From Pseudomonas lalucatii (GTDB lineage: Bacteria > Pseudomonadota > Gammaproteobacteria > Pseudomonadales > Pseudomonadaceae), in NCBI RefSeq assembly GCF_018398425.1, contig NZ_JADPMV010000001.1:1612001-1676000 (forward strand): a DNA stretch of 64,000 nucleotides, read 5' to 3'. Each line of letters begins with the position of its first letter. Position 1 is the stretch's first letter. Below are positions 18,221 through 27,069 of this stretch, piece by piece. The notes beneath the pieces are model-generated. The model saw only the letters and a list, made by a program, of their open reading frames with translations. It was not told the origin of the DNA and searched no databases. The position numbers and the translations under genes were made by a program.

Positions 18221-19042
18221 TCAGCGTGCGGTTCTGGCCTGCTCGTAGAGCGGCATGACCTTGGGAATGGCTGCCTGCAGCGAGGCGATCCGGCTGCTCG
18301 ACGAGGGGTGCGTACTCATGAACTCCGGTGGCGCGCCGTTGCTGGCCTGGGCCATCTTCTGCCACAGGCTGATGGCGGCATTGGGGTTGTAACCGGCACG
18401 CGCGGCCAGTTCCAGGCCGATCAGGTCGGCCTCGTTCTCGTTGCCCCTGCTGTTGGGCAGGGTCATGCCGTACTCCACCGCCGCGTCGGCGATGGCCATG
18501 GTGCCCTCGCCCAGGCCGAGCAAGGCACCCGCCCCCTGCTTGGCGAGCCCCAGGCCGTAGGCCTTGGACATGGCTTCACGACTGTGCTCGCGCAGGGCAT
18601 GGGCCATCTCGTGGCCCATGATCGCGGCGATCTCGTCATCGGTCAGCTGCAGCCGGTCCATCAACCCGCTGTAGAAGATGATCTTGCCACCGGGGCCGCA
18701 GTTGGCATTGAGCTCGTCGCTCTTGATCAGATTGACCTCCCATTGCCACTGCGCGGCATCGGGACGGAAGATCGGCGCCTTGGCGATCAGCCGGTCGGTG
18801 ATCGCCCGCAGGCGCCTGGCATTGCCGCTGTTTCTGTCCAGCACGCCCTTGCTCGCCGCCTCCCCCAGGGTCTGCTGGTAGGACTGGGCGTACATCTGAT
18901 TGACTTCCTGGCTCGAGAGCATGCTGAACATGTACTGCTGGCGCTCGACCCCCACCGCACCGCCGCTGGTGGTGTTTACAGCCTGGCATCCGGCCAGCAG
19001 CAGGGCCGCAGTCAGTCCACAAAGGTATAAAGGCTTGGCCAT
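18221..19042 (-). CDS. M48-family metalloprotease lipoprotein
   Basis: 273 aa from the ATG at 19042, with GGAGAAG upstream. A lipoprotein signal ends in LLLAGC (Cys about 19). The zinc motif HEMAHALREH (HEXXH) lies near residue 140, and the third ligand Glu is probably in NENEADLIGLE. This is the LoiP/YcaL type of periplasmic M48 protease, attached to a membrane and involved in outer-membrane protein quality control. The N-terminal longer frame adds an arginine-rich stretch and is not used. Confidence 0.88.
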   Translation of the reverse strand: MAKPLYLCGLTAALLLAGCQAVNTTSGGAVGVERQQYMFSMLSSQEVNQMYAQSYQQTLGEAASKGVLDRNSGNARRLRAITDRLIAKAPIFRPDAAQWQWEVNLIKSDELNANCGPGGKIIFYSGLMDRLQLTDDEIAAIMGHEMAHALREHSREAMSKAYGLGLAKQGAGALLGLGEGTMAIADAAVEYGMTLPNSRGNENEADLIGLELAARAGYNPNAAISLWQKMAQASNGAPPEFMSTHPSSSSRIASLQAAIPKVMPLYEQARTAR

Positions 19043-19247
19043 GGTGCTTCTCCATAAATGTAAGCCCGGTATGCTACGGCGGCGCGGGAATAACCGGCAA
19101 CCGCGTGGCATCTAGACAGACACCAGCTTCACGCATTTCACGCAATGCCTCTTTTTCTGCACGGCCGGCGTGAAGCACAACCCGGCACAGCAGGCCACGG
19201 GCGAATCCAGGGCATGATCGAGCGGCGGCGCCGGATGGCGGCGGGCG

Positions 19248-19865
19248 TCAGGCCGGGGTCAGGCACTCCGGCCCGTCGAGCCGGGGGTCGTTGACCAGGT
19301 TGGCCAGTACCCGCTCGCGCAGCGGCTGCTGCGGGCGGGCCAGCAACGCCAGGAGCTGCTCCTGGGACGTGTCCTCGGCCAGCCAGGCCGCCTGCCCCGC
19401 CTCGTCGAGGATCAGCGGGCGGCGCTGGCTGGCCGCCGCCTGGGTCACCAAGGCTGTGCTGAGGTAGACATGCCCCTGCACCGGATAGGCCTCCCACAGC
19501 GCGGCGAAATACAGCATCGAGCCCTCTCCGGTCAGCCAGTAGGGGCGCTTGCGCGCGCTGCCGCGCCATTCGTAGAAGCCGTTGGCCGGCAGCAGGCCGC
19601 GGCGCTGGCGAAAGGCCTGGCGAAACATCGGTTGTTCGGCCAGGGTCTCGGCACGCGCCTGCGCCGGGGTCTTCGACAGGTCGGTCAGCCAGGCGGGGGT
19701 CAGGCCCCAGCGCGCCCGGGTCAACTGACGCTCGCCGGCGATCTGCCGCAGCAGCAGCACCTGGGCATGGGGCGCGATGTTCCAGTGGGGTAGCTGGTCG
19801 GCGGGAAAGCCGGGCAGCGCCGCGAAGGCGGGCGTCCAGCGGAACAGGGCGTAACGTCCACTCAT
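19248..19865 (-). CDS. SRAP (YedK/HMCES-like) family protein lacking the catalytic Cys2
   Basis: 205 aa. It has the SRAP fold signatures WNIAPHAQ (Asn of the active site), ARAET, and LLPANGFYEW (active-site Glu). However, the usual Met-Cys-Gly-Arg-Tyr N-terminus is Met-Ser-Gly-Arg-Tyr (codon 2 is AGT on the minus strand). The usual His-x-Arg-Met-Pro motif is replaced by SQRRPLIL, so the conserved His is also lost. In characterised members Cys2 forms the thiazolidine link with abasic DNA after Met removal. This paralogue may therefore bind abasic DNA non-covalently or act differently. The gene is complete and not frameshifted. Confidence 0.85.
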   Translation of the reverse strand: MSGRYALFRWTPAFAALPGFPADQLPHWNIAPHAQVLLLRQIAGERQLTRARWGLTPAWLTDLSKTPAQARAETLAEQPMFRQAFRQRRGLLPANGFYEWRGSARKRPYWLTGEGSMLYFAALWEAYPVQGHVYLSTALVTQAAASQRRPLILDEAGQAAWLAEDTSQEQLLALLARPQQPLRERVLANLVNDPRLDGPECLTPA

Positions 19866-19898
19866 GGGGCAACTCGATAGCGGGCGGGCGCTGGCGGA

Positions 19899-20159
19899 TC
19901 AGCAGATCAGCACGCCCTGGGTGTTTTCCGGCTCGTCGCCGGGCAGCGGTTGGGCGGCATTGTACGCGGCGATCAGCCGCTGTGCGCGCTCGGCCTGGGG
20001 GTCCTCGACCATCAAGCCGAGCAGGCCGCAGGCCGGCAGCTCGCCGACGGCGCCCACCAGGTGACGCCCGACGAGATGGGCCTCGATGCCTTCGCTGGCC
20101 AGCATGCCCAGCAGCATCTCCCCTTCCATCAGGTCCAGCGGTTCGTAGATGCGCTGCAT
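19899..20159 (-). CDS. DUF2007 family protein
   Basis: 86 aa. MQRIYEPLDLMEGEMLLGML and GIEAHLVGRHLVGAVGELPA match DUF2007, small proteins with a ferredoxin-like/PII-like fold often described as putative signal-transducing proteins. Function is unknown. Its ATG overlaps the stop of the CPXCG gene as TGATG, so translation is probably coupled. Confidence 0.8.
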   Translation of the reverse strand: MQRIYEPLDLMEGEMLLGMLASEGIEAHLVGRHLVGAVGELPACGLLGLMVEDPQAERAQRLIAAYNAAQPLPGDEPENTQGVLIC

Positions 20160-20341
20160 CAGTCATTCTCCCCACGGACTTCCAGACTCCAGTCTACGCC
20201 ATCGCTGCGCAGGTCGAAGACGATCGGCCGGCAGCACACCGGGCAGTCCTCGATGTACTGCTGGTCGCCGGCGGACAGGTCGAGCACGGCCTCGACCGCC
20301 TCGCCACAGTAGGGGCATTGATATTCCTGGACTTCCAGCAT
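20159..20341 (-). CDS. CPXCG-motif cysteine-rich small protein
   Basis: 60 aa. Two zinc-ribbon half sites are visible: CPYCGE at residues 9-14 and CPVC around 34-37, giving a four-Cys Zn site. The family is small, acidic and uncharacterised. It forms a two-gene unit with DUF2007 through a one-base stop/start overlap. Confidence 0.82.
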   Translation of the reverse strand: MLEVQEYQCPYCGEAVEAVLDLSAGDQQYIEDCPVCCRPIVFDLRSDGVDWSLEVRGEND

Positions 20342-20454
20342 CGCGGCCTCCTTGTGACTTGCGCGTATAATCGCCGGTCTATTGCTGGCCCCGGGCTACC
20401 GGGCAGTCACCCTCAACAGGCCTGTTTAGTGCAGCCGAATCACGACAAGAGAGC

Positions 20455-21621
20455 ATGATGGGCGAATTCGATGCCATCCGACCCTACGCCGACGCCGAAG
20501 TCCCCGCCGTCCTGGCACGCCTGCTGGCCGACGATGCGTTCCTCGACATCCTCACCCAGTTCCGCTTTCCGCGCCTGGCCGGCTCGCTGGGCTGGCTACT
20601 CAAACCCCTTATAGCCTATCGGCTGCGCCGTGAGTTCCGCGACGTCGCCTCGGTGAGGACACTGCAGGACAAGATCGAGCAGTACGTCGACCGCACCATC
20701 GAACACGCCACCGACGGCGTCACCTACTCCGGCGTCGAGCGGCTCAAGCCCGGCAGCGCCTACCTGTTCCTGGCCAACCACCGCGACATCGTCATGGACC
20801 CGGCCTTCGTCAACTATGCCGTGTACCACGCCGGCCTGCCGACGCCGCGCATCGCCATCGGCGACAACCTGCTGCAGAAGCCCTTCGTCAGCGACCTGAT
20901 GCGCCTGAACAAGAGCTTCATCGTGCACCGCTCGCTCAGCGGCCGCCGCGAGAAACTCGCCGCCTACCAGCTGCTGTCGGCCTACATCAACCACTCGATC
21001 CGCCAGGACGGCGAGTCGATCTGGATCGCCCAGGCCGAGGGCCGCGCCAAGGACGGCGACGACCGTACCGACTCGGCGATCCTCAAGATGTTCCACATGA
21101 GCCGCAAGGACGAAGCCTTCGCCGAGGTCATCGCCTCGCTGAAGCTGACCCCGGTGTCGATCAGCTACGAATACGACCCCTGCGACCAGGCCAAGGCCCG
21201 CGAGCTGTTCGTCCGCGCCAGCAGCGGCCGCTACGACAAGGCCCCCGGCGAGGACGACAAGAGCATCGCCCTCGGCATCACCGGCTACAAGGGGCGCGTC
21301 CACGTGCATTTCGGCGAGCCGCTGAGCCGCGGCCTGGACGACAGCAAGCAACTGGCCGCCGAAATGGACCGGCAGATACTCGCCGGCTATCGCCTGTTCC
21401 CGGTGCACTACCTGGCCTATGCCATGTGGAGCGGACGCGATCCCGAGCTGCAGGTGCCCGACGCCACCCAGCTGTTCCCGGCCGAGGAACTGGCCGCCGC
21501 CCAGGCGCAGTGGCAGCAGCGACTGGCCACCTGCCCGGCCGAGCAGCAGCCCTACCTGGTGCTGCAGTACGCCAATCCGGTGCGCAACCAGTACCGGGTC
21601 AAGGCCGGCCTGCCGCTCTAG
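20455..21621 (+). CDS. glycerol-3-phosphate/1-acylglycerol acyltransferase family (PlsC-like)
   Basis: 388 aa. The catalytic HX4D motif is NHRDIVMD near residue 107; YLFLANHRD is the usual block I context. A further IWIAQAEGRAKDGDDRTD corresponds to the phosphate-binding block. The length exceeds plain PlsC (about 250 aa), matching the longer pseudomonad acyltransferase group that is often only called cytochrome c oxidase-independent acyltransferase or hypothetical. It would acylate a glycerophosphate or other alcohol at the inner membrane. Two adjacent ATGs (20455, 20458) are possible starts. Confidence 0.85.
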   Translation: MMGEFDAIRPYADAEVPAVLARLLADDAFLDILTQFRFPRLAGSLGWLLKPLIAYRLRREFRDVASVRTLQDKIEQYVDRTIEHATDGVTYSGVERLKPGSAYLFLANHRDIVMDPAFVNYAVYHAGLPTPRIAIGDNLLQKPFVSDLMRLNKSFIVHRSLSGRREKLAAYQLLSAYINHSIRQDGESIWIAQAEGRAKDGDDRTDSAILKMFHMSRKDEAFAEVIASLKLTPVSISYEYDPCDQAKARELFVRASSGRYDKAPGEDDKSIALGITGYKGRVHVHFGEPLSRGLDDSKQLAAEMDRQILAGYRLFPVHYLAYAMWSGRDPELQVPDATQLFPAEELAAAQAQWQQRLATCPAEQQPYLVLQYANPVRNQYRVKAGLPL

Positions 21622-21637
21622 GAATGAGCGGAAATGC

Positions 21638-21667
21638 AAAAAAGGCAGCCCCCCGGCTGCCTTTTTT
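21638..21667. terminator. bidirectional Rho-independent terminator
   Basis: Arms 21638-21650 and 21655-21667 pair perfectly, with an A6 tract on the left and a T6 tract on the right. It ends both the acyltransferase gene and the convergent small membrane-protein gene. Confidence 0.92.
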
Positions 21668-21685
21668 CTGTTCCGCGCGCACCGC

Positions 21686-21970
21686 TCACAGCCTGGTGCT
21701 GATCCCGGAGACCGCCAGCGCCAGCCCCAGGCAGCTGTAGCCGAAACGGTAGAAGAAGCGGTTCATCCGCAGCGTCGCCTCGCTCAGCAGGCTGGCCTGG
21801 GCATCTTCTTCGAGCGGGTTCTCGGCGGCCAGACGGGCCAGCCCCCGCTGTTCGCGCAGACGGGTGGCCAGCAGCAACCAGGCCCCGGCCACGGCGAAGA
21901 ACAGCGCCAGGGCGTTGGCCAGCTGGGCCGGGTGGGCGAGAAACAGCGACCAGAGCGCCTGCAAGGACAT
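21686..21970 (-). CDS. small membrane protein, unknown function
   Basis: 94 aa from the ATG at 21970, chosen because GGAGG lies six bases upstream. It has two hydrophobic segments (about residues 13-32 and 76-92) separated by a charged loop with LREQRGLARL. I do not recognise a named family. It is transcribed convergently to the acyltransferase and shares its terminator. Confidence 0.7.
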   Translation of the reverse strand: MSLQALWSLFLAHPAQLANALALFFAVAGAWLLLATRLREQRGLARLAAENPLEEDAQASLLSEATLRMNRFFYRFGYSCLGLALAVSGISTRL

Positions 21971-22261
21971 CGACAACCTCCACATCACAACGGTGCATGG
22001 CCCAACCAGGCGCACCGGAATAGGGACGATCTCGCCCCGCTCGGCCGGCGGGCGGCGAACGGGGCGGGTGAAATACGCCGGGCAGTTTACCGGAGCCCCG
22101 TGGTTATAAGTTTTGCTCCCGACGAACGCGGCCGCTATCCCGAAATCGTCTGAATACATCCCGGAATCGTCACAAAGCTGGCCTAGGGTTTGAATCCTAT
22201 CCCGGTACGCCACCGTGACCGCCGTACGGCAGCGTATTCAACCCGCCACGGAGACCCTGCC

Positions 22262-22468
22262 ATGCTCAACCCACAACCCCTAGACCGCGACTACCTGATC
22301 GACTCGCTGGACGAGGTGCAAGACCTGGTCGACGGCCTGTCCTTCAACGTGCACGACCATCAATGGCTGATCTATTGCGCCCTCGGCGGTCACGAGCACT
22401 ACGACCTGCCGGACATCGACCGGCGCACCGGCCTGAGCCTGCCGGAGCTGTACGCCGAAGCGGCCTGA
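22262..22468 (+). CDS. small conserved-looking acidic protein
   Basis: 68 aa starting MLNPQPLDRDYLIDSLDEVQ. It is rich in acidic residues and His (HDHQWLIYCALGGHEHYDLPD). No named family recognised. It is preceded by a near-perfect direct repeat at 22137-22171 and followed by a strong terminator, which supports a genuine single-gene transcript. No clear Shine-Dalgarno beyond GGAGAC at 22252-22257. Confidence 0.6.
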   Translation: MLNPQPLDRDYLIDSLDEVQDLVDGLSFNVHDHQWLIYCALGGHEHYDLPDIDRRTGLSLPELYAEAA

Positions 22469-22485
22469 CGCCCGACCGACGCCCC

Positions 22486-22518
22486 AAAAAAAAAAGCCCG
22501 GACATGTCCGGGCTTTTC
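22486..22518. terminator. bidirectional terminator between convergent genes
   Basis: A10 tract, then the perfect 20-base palindrome at 22495-22514 and a short T tract. It serves the 68-aa gene and the convergent YajG lipoprotein gene. Confidence 0.9.
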
Positions 22519-22534
22519 ATTGACCGGCGTCGAC

Positions 22535-23119
22535 TCACTGCTGCAGCAGCTGGCCGATGGTCGGGTCCTTGAAGGCGCGGGTCAGGGCATCGCTCAGCAC
22601 GTCGCTGACCAGCTTGGTGTTGGTTTCCTGGTTCGGCGCCATGCCGAAGCGCTGGTTCAGCGAGGCGCCGTAGCGGCCGCTGTAGCGGCGCGAGCTGTTC
22701 TGCACATCGGCGCGGAAGGTGGCGGTGATGTCCGACTCGGTGACGTACAGGCCCTCTTTCGGCGACTGGTACTTCAGTTCGGCCAGGGTCAGGGTCAGTT
22801 GCGGCGCGTTGTAGGCATTCGGCGTCGGGGTGAAGCCGAGCAGGCGCACCGCGGCCTCGGCCTGGGCCTGCAGCTTGGGCAGAATGTCCTGGCCGCTGAC
22901 GCTGATCGCGCTGGTTTCCGGGTACAGGCCGCCGCGGGTGCCGAGCACCGGCGACGGGCGTCCGTCGACCACCCGCACCACCACCGGCTGGCCCTGGCCG
23001 ACGGCGACCAGGGGGCTGTTGATCTTCGGTTGCGGGCTGAGTTGTTGCGGGCTGTGGGCGCAGCCGACCAGGGTCAGGCTGGCGACAGCCATCAGGCCAA
23101 ACAGCAGGCGATGCAGCAT
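22535..23119 (-). CDS. yajG: YajG family lipoprotein
   Basis: 194 aa from the ATG at 23119, which has GGAG eight bases upstream; the ATG six bases earlier sits too close to that site. The lipoprotein signal ends in LTLVGC (Cys 20). The sequence (PLVAVGQGQPVVVRVVDGRPS, TSAISVSGQDILPKL) matches YajG, an outer-membrane-directed lipoprotein of unknown biochemical role. Confidence 0.85.
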   Translation of the reverse strand: MLHRLLFGLMAVASLTLVGCAHSPQQLSPQPKINSPLVAVGQGQPVVVRVVDGRPSPVLGTRGGLYPETSAISVSGQDILPKLQAQAEAAVRLLGFTPTPNAYNAPQLTLTLAELKYQSPKEGLYVTESDITATFRADVQNSSRRYSGRYGASLNQRFGMAPNQETNTKLVSDVLSDALTRAFKDPTIGQLLQQ

Positions 23120-23287
23120 GCTCATCTCTCCATAGAGGGGGGCGAAGTGGCCGGCAGTATAACCAGCGGCTCGTTGCGCTGACAGCGTCGCCTTTATGAC
23201 CTCTCCCGCCCCGCAGGGGTTCCTGTCACCGGCCTGTCATGGCGCTCTGGCATAAGACTTTAGTCGTCATCGCCCGAGGGCCGCGCC

Positions 23288-23521
23288 ATGCATTTCATCC
23301 GCTCGTTGTTCGCGCCTCGCCGGCCGCTGCGGACCTTCGTCCTGCTCGACGCCGAGGGGCGCTGCCGCGCCTTCCGCCAATCGCTCCAGGCCCCGCGGGG
23401 CGCGGGCTGGAGCGAGGTCAACGAGCAGCGTCTCGGCTGGCTCGGCCAGCCACTTCCGACCAGTGCGCGCCTACTGCCGGTCGCCGCGCACCCGTCGTCC
23501 GCCAAGGCGTTGGCGGCCTGA
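23288..23521 (+). CDS. small hypothetical protein
   Basis: 77 aa, Arg/Ala/Leu rich, starting MHFIRSLFAPRRPLRTFVLL. The frame contains a plausible folded segment (LLDAEGRCRAFRQS). No domain recognised and no strong ribosome binding site, so it could be spurious; the absence of a competing gene on the other strand is the main support. Confidence 0.45.
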   Translation: MHFIRSLFAPRRPLRTFVLLDAEGRCRAFRQSLQAPRGAGWSEVNEQRLGWLGQPLPTSARLLPVAAHPSSAKALAA

Positions 23522-23982
23522 CCGGCGGAAGAAGAAAAGTCACACGGGACGATCAATTTTCCCGCTTTCGCCTTATAATCGCGCCCCGATTATAAGGACG
23601 CCTCCTGATCGGGCCTCGCCGTCCCGCTGATGCACTAGCCATCGGCCTCGCCCCAGAGAGTCGCCCACTTCGCGCTGCCCTTGCGGCTGCCGCCTATTGC
23701 CTCGCCGAAAACACCGTGTCGCTTCGCCACGGCGTGTTGCGCAGAGGAACAAGGCCAGCCCGGGCAGACGCGTTTCTTTGAGGTTCACCGCTCCAAAAGA
23801 GCGTGAAAAAACGGTTTCAACAACTTCACAAGAGTGTGGCGAATAATGAACGATCTTGCGGCGGGCACAGGCACCGTCATCACCTCCGCGCCCCCAGGAC
23901 AGTCCAGCGACCGCTGAACCGCGTGTTCGCACGCGAAGGTCTCTTGCCGTCAATTGGGTGCTGATTTTTTGGAGAAGTGGTA
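23522..23982. promoter_or_regulatory. 461-base upstream region of mqo with palindrome
   Basis: No gene. A perfect inverted repeat CCTTATAATC-n7-GATTATAAGG lies at 23571-23597, with TATAAT inside each arm. Further down are hairpin-forming stretches near 23707-23745 and TTCACCGCTCCAAAAGAGCG at about 23784. The length and structure suggest a long mqo leader and a regulated promoter. Confidence 0.5.
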
Positions 23983-25491
23983 ATGGCGCATAACGATTAC
24001 GAAACACTGGATGTGGTGCTGGTCGGAGCCGGCATCATGAGCGCGACCCTGGCCGTGCTGCTGAAGGAACTCGACCCGGCTACCAAGCTGGAAATCATCG
24101 AGCTGATGGAGTCCGGGGCGATCGAAAGTTCCAATCCCTGGAACAACGCCGGCACCGGCCATGCCGGGCTGTGCGAGCTGAACTACACGCCGGAATCGGC
24201 GGATGGCTCGATCGACATCAAGAAGTCGGTGACCATCAACACCCAGTTCGAAGAGTCCAAGCAGTTCTGGGCCTACCTGATCGAGAAAGGCAGCTTCGGC
24301 GCGCCCAAGTCGTTCATCGCCTCGGTGCCGCACCTGAGCTTCGTCCGCGGCCATGAGGGCATCGCCTACCTGAAGAAGCGCTTCCAGGCGCTGACCCAGC
24401 ACCATGCCTTCGCCGAGATGGAGTACACCGAAGACCGCGCCACCATGGCCAAGTGGATGCCGCTGATGCTGCCGGGACGCGATCCCAACGAGCCGATCGC
24501 CGCCACCCGGGTCCTGGGCGGCACCGATGTCAACTTCGGCGCCGTGACCAGACACCTGCTCGAGCACCTGGCCAAGCAGCCGGACGCCCGGGTCAAGTGC
24601 AGCCAGAAGGTCACCGGCCTGAAGCGCAACGCCCAGGGTTGGCGTGTCAGCATCAAGAACCAGGCCGACGGCAGCCACCGTGAGATCCAGGCCAAGTTCG
24701 TCTTCCTCGGCGCCGGTGGTGCCGCCCTGCCACTGCTGCAGCTGTCCGGCATCCCGGAAGGCAAGGGCTACGGCGGCTTCCCGGTCAGCGGCCAGTGGCT
24801 GCGCTGCGACAACCCCGAGGTGGTCAAGCAGCACCAGGCCAAGGTCTACAGCCAGGCGGCCGTGGGCTCGCCGCCGATGTCGGTACCGCACCTCGACACC
24901 CGCGTGGTGGATGGCAAGACCTCGCTGCTGTTCGGCCCCTACGCGGGCTTCTCCACCAAGTTCCTGCGCCACGGCTCCTACCTCGACCTGCCGCTGTCGG
25001 TGCGTCCGGGCAATATCGGGCCGATGCTGGCGGTGGCCCGCGACAACTTCGACCTGACCCGCTACCTGGTCAAGGAAGTGCTGCAGTCCGAGGAGCAGCG
25101 CCTGGAAACCCTGCGCGGTTTCTACCCCGAGGCCAGGGCCGAGGACTGGCGTCTGGAAGTGGCCGGCCAGCGCGTGCAGATCATCAAGAAGGACCCCAAG
25201 CGCGGCGGCATCCTGCAGTTCGGCACCGAACTGGTGGCCGCCGAGGATGGCTCCATCGCCGCCCTGCTCGGCGCCTCGCCGGGCGCCTCGGTGACCGTGT
25301 CAATCATGCTCGAGCTGATCCAGCGCTGCTTCCCCGAGCAGTCCAGGTCCGAGCAGTGGACCCGCAAGCTGAACGAGATCTTCCCCGCCATGGGCAAGGT
25401 ATTGGCCAGCGATGCCGAGCGCTACCGCGAAGTGCAGGCGCGCTCGGATGAGCTGCTGCAATTGACCGAGAAGGAAGCGGCACTGGCCTGA
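23983..25491 (+). CDS. mqo: malate:quinone oxidoreductase
   Basis: 502 aa from the ATG at 23983 with GGAGAAG upstream; a GTG six bases earlier is also in frame. The FAD-binding [16 protein letters not shown] (about 10-25) and the Mqo signature [20 protein letters not shown] are present. The C-terminal [19 protein letters not shown] is also conserved. Mqo is a peripheral inner-membrane flavoprotein oxidising malate to oxaloacetate with electron transfer to quinone, the usual pseudomonad replacement for NAD-malate dehydrogenase in the TCA cycle. Confidence 0.97.
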   Translation: MAHNDYETLDVVLVGAGIMSATLAVLLKELDPATKLEIIELMESGAIESSNPWNNAGTGHAGLCELNYTPESADGSIDIKKSVTINTQFEESKQFWAYLIEKGSFGAPKSFIASVPHLSFVRGHEGIAYLKKRFQALTQHHAFAEMEYTEDRATMAKWMPLMLPGRDPNEPIAATRVLGGTDVNFGAVTRHLLEHLAKQPDARVKCSQKVTGLKRNAQGWRVSIKNQADGSHREIQAKFVFLGAGGAALPLLQLSGIPEGKGYGGFPVSGQWLRCDNPEVVKQHQAKVYSQAAVGSPPMSVPHLDTRVVDGKTSLLFGPYAGFSTKFLRHGSYLDLPLSVRPGNIGPMLAVARDNFDLTRYLVKEVLQSEEQRLETLRGFYPEARAEDWRLEVAGQRVQIIKKDPKRGGILQFGTELVAAEDGSIAALLGASPGASVTVSIMLELIQRCFPEQSRSEQWTRKLNEIFPAMGKVLASDAERYREVQARSDELLQLTEKEAALA

Positions 25492-25512
25492 GCCTGCGCC
25501 CGGAACGAAAGA

Positions 25513-25536
25513 ACCGCCCTCCCAGGCGGTTTTTTC
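25513..25536 (+). terminator. Rho-independent terminator after mqo
   Basis: ACCGCC (25513-25518) pairs with GGCGGT (25525-25530), followed by TTTTTT. It lies 22 bases past the mqo stop. Confidence 0.9.
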
Positions 25537-25655
25537 ATGACACCGGAAAACGCTCAGGCGCCGCTCTTGGCCTGTGCGGTTAATTGGTTGAGCGGCAACG
25601 CAGTATCAGGGCCTCAGGCGGCGAAGTTGACTAACTGAATTAACCAAACAGGCCA

Positions 25656-26012
25656 CTAGGTGGAGGCGGCCAGGGAGCGAAAGCTGAAGTAGCGGCGCAA
25701 GGCATCGACCATCTCGACGTACTCGGCCGGCGGCGCCACCAGGGCGAAACCCGAGTCGAAGTAGCCTGGGGTGACATCCTCCCGGCACCACTGACAGGTG
25801 GCGGAGAAGTCGACGCAGCGCGCGCCTTCGACCCCGGGAATCTTCAGCCGCAGATCGAAACGCGCGCCCACCAGCAGCGGCAGCTGGCTGATCAGCATCA
25901 GACCGTCCAGCGACACGTTGCCGATGTAACCCATCGGCTTGTCGGTGACACGGTTGAACACCTTCAGGTAGCTGGGCAGCTGGTGGCGTTCGATATGGCG
26001 CTGGGCATGCAT
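25656..26012 (-). CDS. PilZ domain protein
   Basis: 118 aa. An N-terminal RHIERHQLP and the downstream NVSLDGLML correspond to the RxxxR-like and (D/N)xSxxG elements of the c-di-GMP-binding PilZ fold. The first motif is imperfect (R-H-I-E-R-H-Q), so ligand binding is probable but not certain. It would act as a c-di-GMP receptor in the cytoplasm; partner unknown. Confidence 0.8.
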   Translation of the reverse strand: MHAQRHIERHQLPSYLKVFNRVTDKPMGYIGNVSLDGLMLISQLPLLVGARFDLRLKIPGVEGARCVDFSATCQWCREDVTPGYFDSGFALVAPPAEYVEMVDALRRYFSFRSLAAST

Positions 26013-26072
26013 AGTGGCGGGTCGCCTTGGGTGGCCCTTGAGTAGGACCGCACTACTGCCGTTAAGCCCGCT

Positions 26073-26495
26073 TCAGGTGCAGCGCTCGGCCAGGCGCTGG
26101 CGGAGCTGGCGGCGCGCGGCGTCGAGTTCCTCATCACTGTAGTAGCTGCGCTCGCCATTCGCCTCCTTCCGGTAATAGCGCAGCCCTTCCGGCACCTGGG
26201 CCAGGCGCCGGCGCAACTCGCCGCACTCCTGGTCACGCTTGGCCTGGCGCTGGGCCGAGGAGGCGGCCGCATCGGCCTGTTCCTGGCGGCGGGCATCGTA
26301 GAAACGCTCGGTGCGCTCCAGCCGCTCGCGGGTGGCGGCATCGCGTTCGATCACCTGCGGCCGGACCTCGACCTGCTCGGCCCCCGCCGCGGCTGGCCGC
26401 TGACCGAAATGCACCCGGCCGTCGGCGTCGACCCAGCGATAGATCTCCGCCGCAGCCAGCCCCGGCAGCAGCAACAGGCAAAGCCATGTGCGCAT
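26073..26495 (-). CDS. DUF4124 domain exported protein
   Basis: 140 aa from the ATG at 26495 (GGGAGGA upstream). A signal peptide MRTWLCLLLLPGLAAA precedes EIYRWVDADGRVHFGQRP, the DUF4124 signature. The rest is a charged coiled-coil-like stretch (RDAATRERLERTERFYDARR). A periplasmic protein of unknown function. Confidence 0.82.
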   Translation of the reverse strand: MRTWLCLLLLPGLAAAEIYRWVDADGRVHFGQRPAAAGAEQVEVRPQVIERDAATRERLERTERFYDARRQEQADAAASSAQRQAKRDQECGELRRRLAQVPEGLRYYRKEANGERSYYSDEELDAARRQLRQRLAERCT

Positions 26496-26548
26496 GTTTT
26501 CCTCCCTGGACGAATCACAGACCCGACCGCGGCCAGGCACACCGCCGG

Positions 26549-26923
26549 CTAGAGCCCGGCCGGCGCAGCCGTGGCGGCCTCTGGTCGGTCATAGTGACCG
26601 AGCTGGCGCAAGGTTTCCAGGCGTGCCTTGGCACGGAAGCCATACTCGCTGCGTGGATACTGGCTGACGATGAACTGGTAGGTCTGCGCCGCGTCGACGA
26701 ACAGGTTCTGCCGTTCCAGGCACTGGCCGCGCAGCAGGGAGATCTCCGGCTGCAGGTAGCCGCGCGCGCGACTCTTGCGCTCGGCTTGCGACAGCTCGAG
26801 CATGACCCGCTCGCACTCGCCCTGCGCGTAGGCACGGTAGGCGCTGTTCAGGTGATGGTCGAGCGACCAACGGGTACAGCCGGCGGCGCTCAGCGCCAGA
26901 CTCAGGATCAACAGGGTTCGCAT
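26549..26923 (-). CDS. small TPR-like lipoprotein
   Basis: 124 aa from the ATG at 26923 (GGAGGAG upstream). Lipobox SAAGC (Cys about 16). HLNSAYRAYAQGECERVMLELSQAE and LFVDAAQTYQFIVSQYPRSEYGFRAKARLE read as two TPR-like helix pairs. Probably an envelope assembly or scaffold lipoprotein; function unknown. Confidence 0.75.
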   Translation of the reverse strand: MRTLLILSLALSAAGCTRWSLDHHLNSAYRAYAQGECERVMLELSQAERKSRARGYLQPEISLLRGQCLERQNLFVDAAQTYQFIVSQYPRSEYGFRAKARLETLRQLGHYDRPEAATAAPAGL

Positions 26924-27069
26924 GGGCCACTCCTCCACTGCCCACTGTATCGACCGCGGCCGGGAAATCTACAGGCCCGCCCACGGGCGTGGCGCGACGT
27001 GGGGCTATGCTGATAGAGATAAACGCCGCTGCCCCGCGCGGGCAGCTTCGCCCAGCGAGGTTCGGAGCC

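Noticed and set aside
22187..22216. tRNA 3'-end-like sequence (GGTTTGAATCC ... GCCACC)
   Set aside because: The T-stem has only about three pairs, no matching acceptor arm or D/anticodon arms lie upstream, and no integrase is near. Probably chance, or at most a tRNA remnant.
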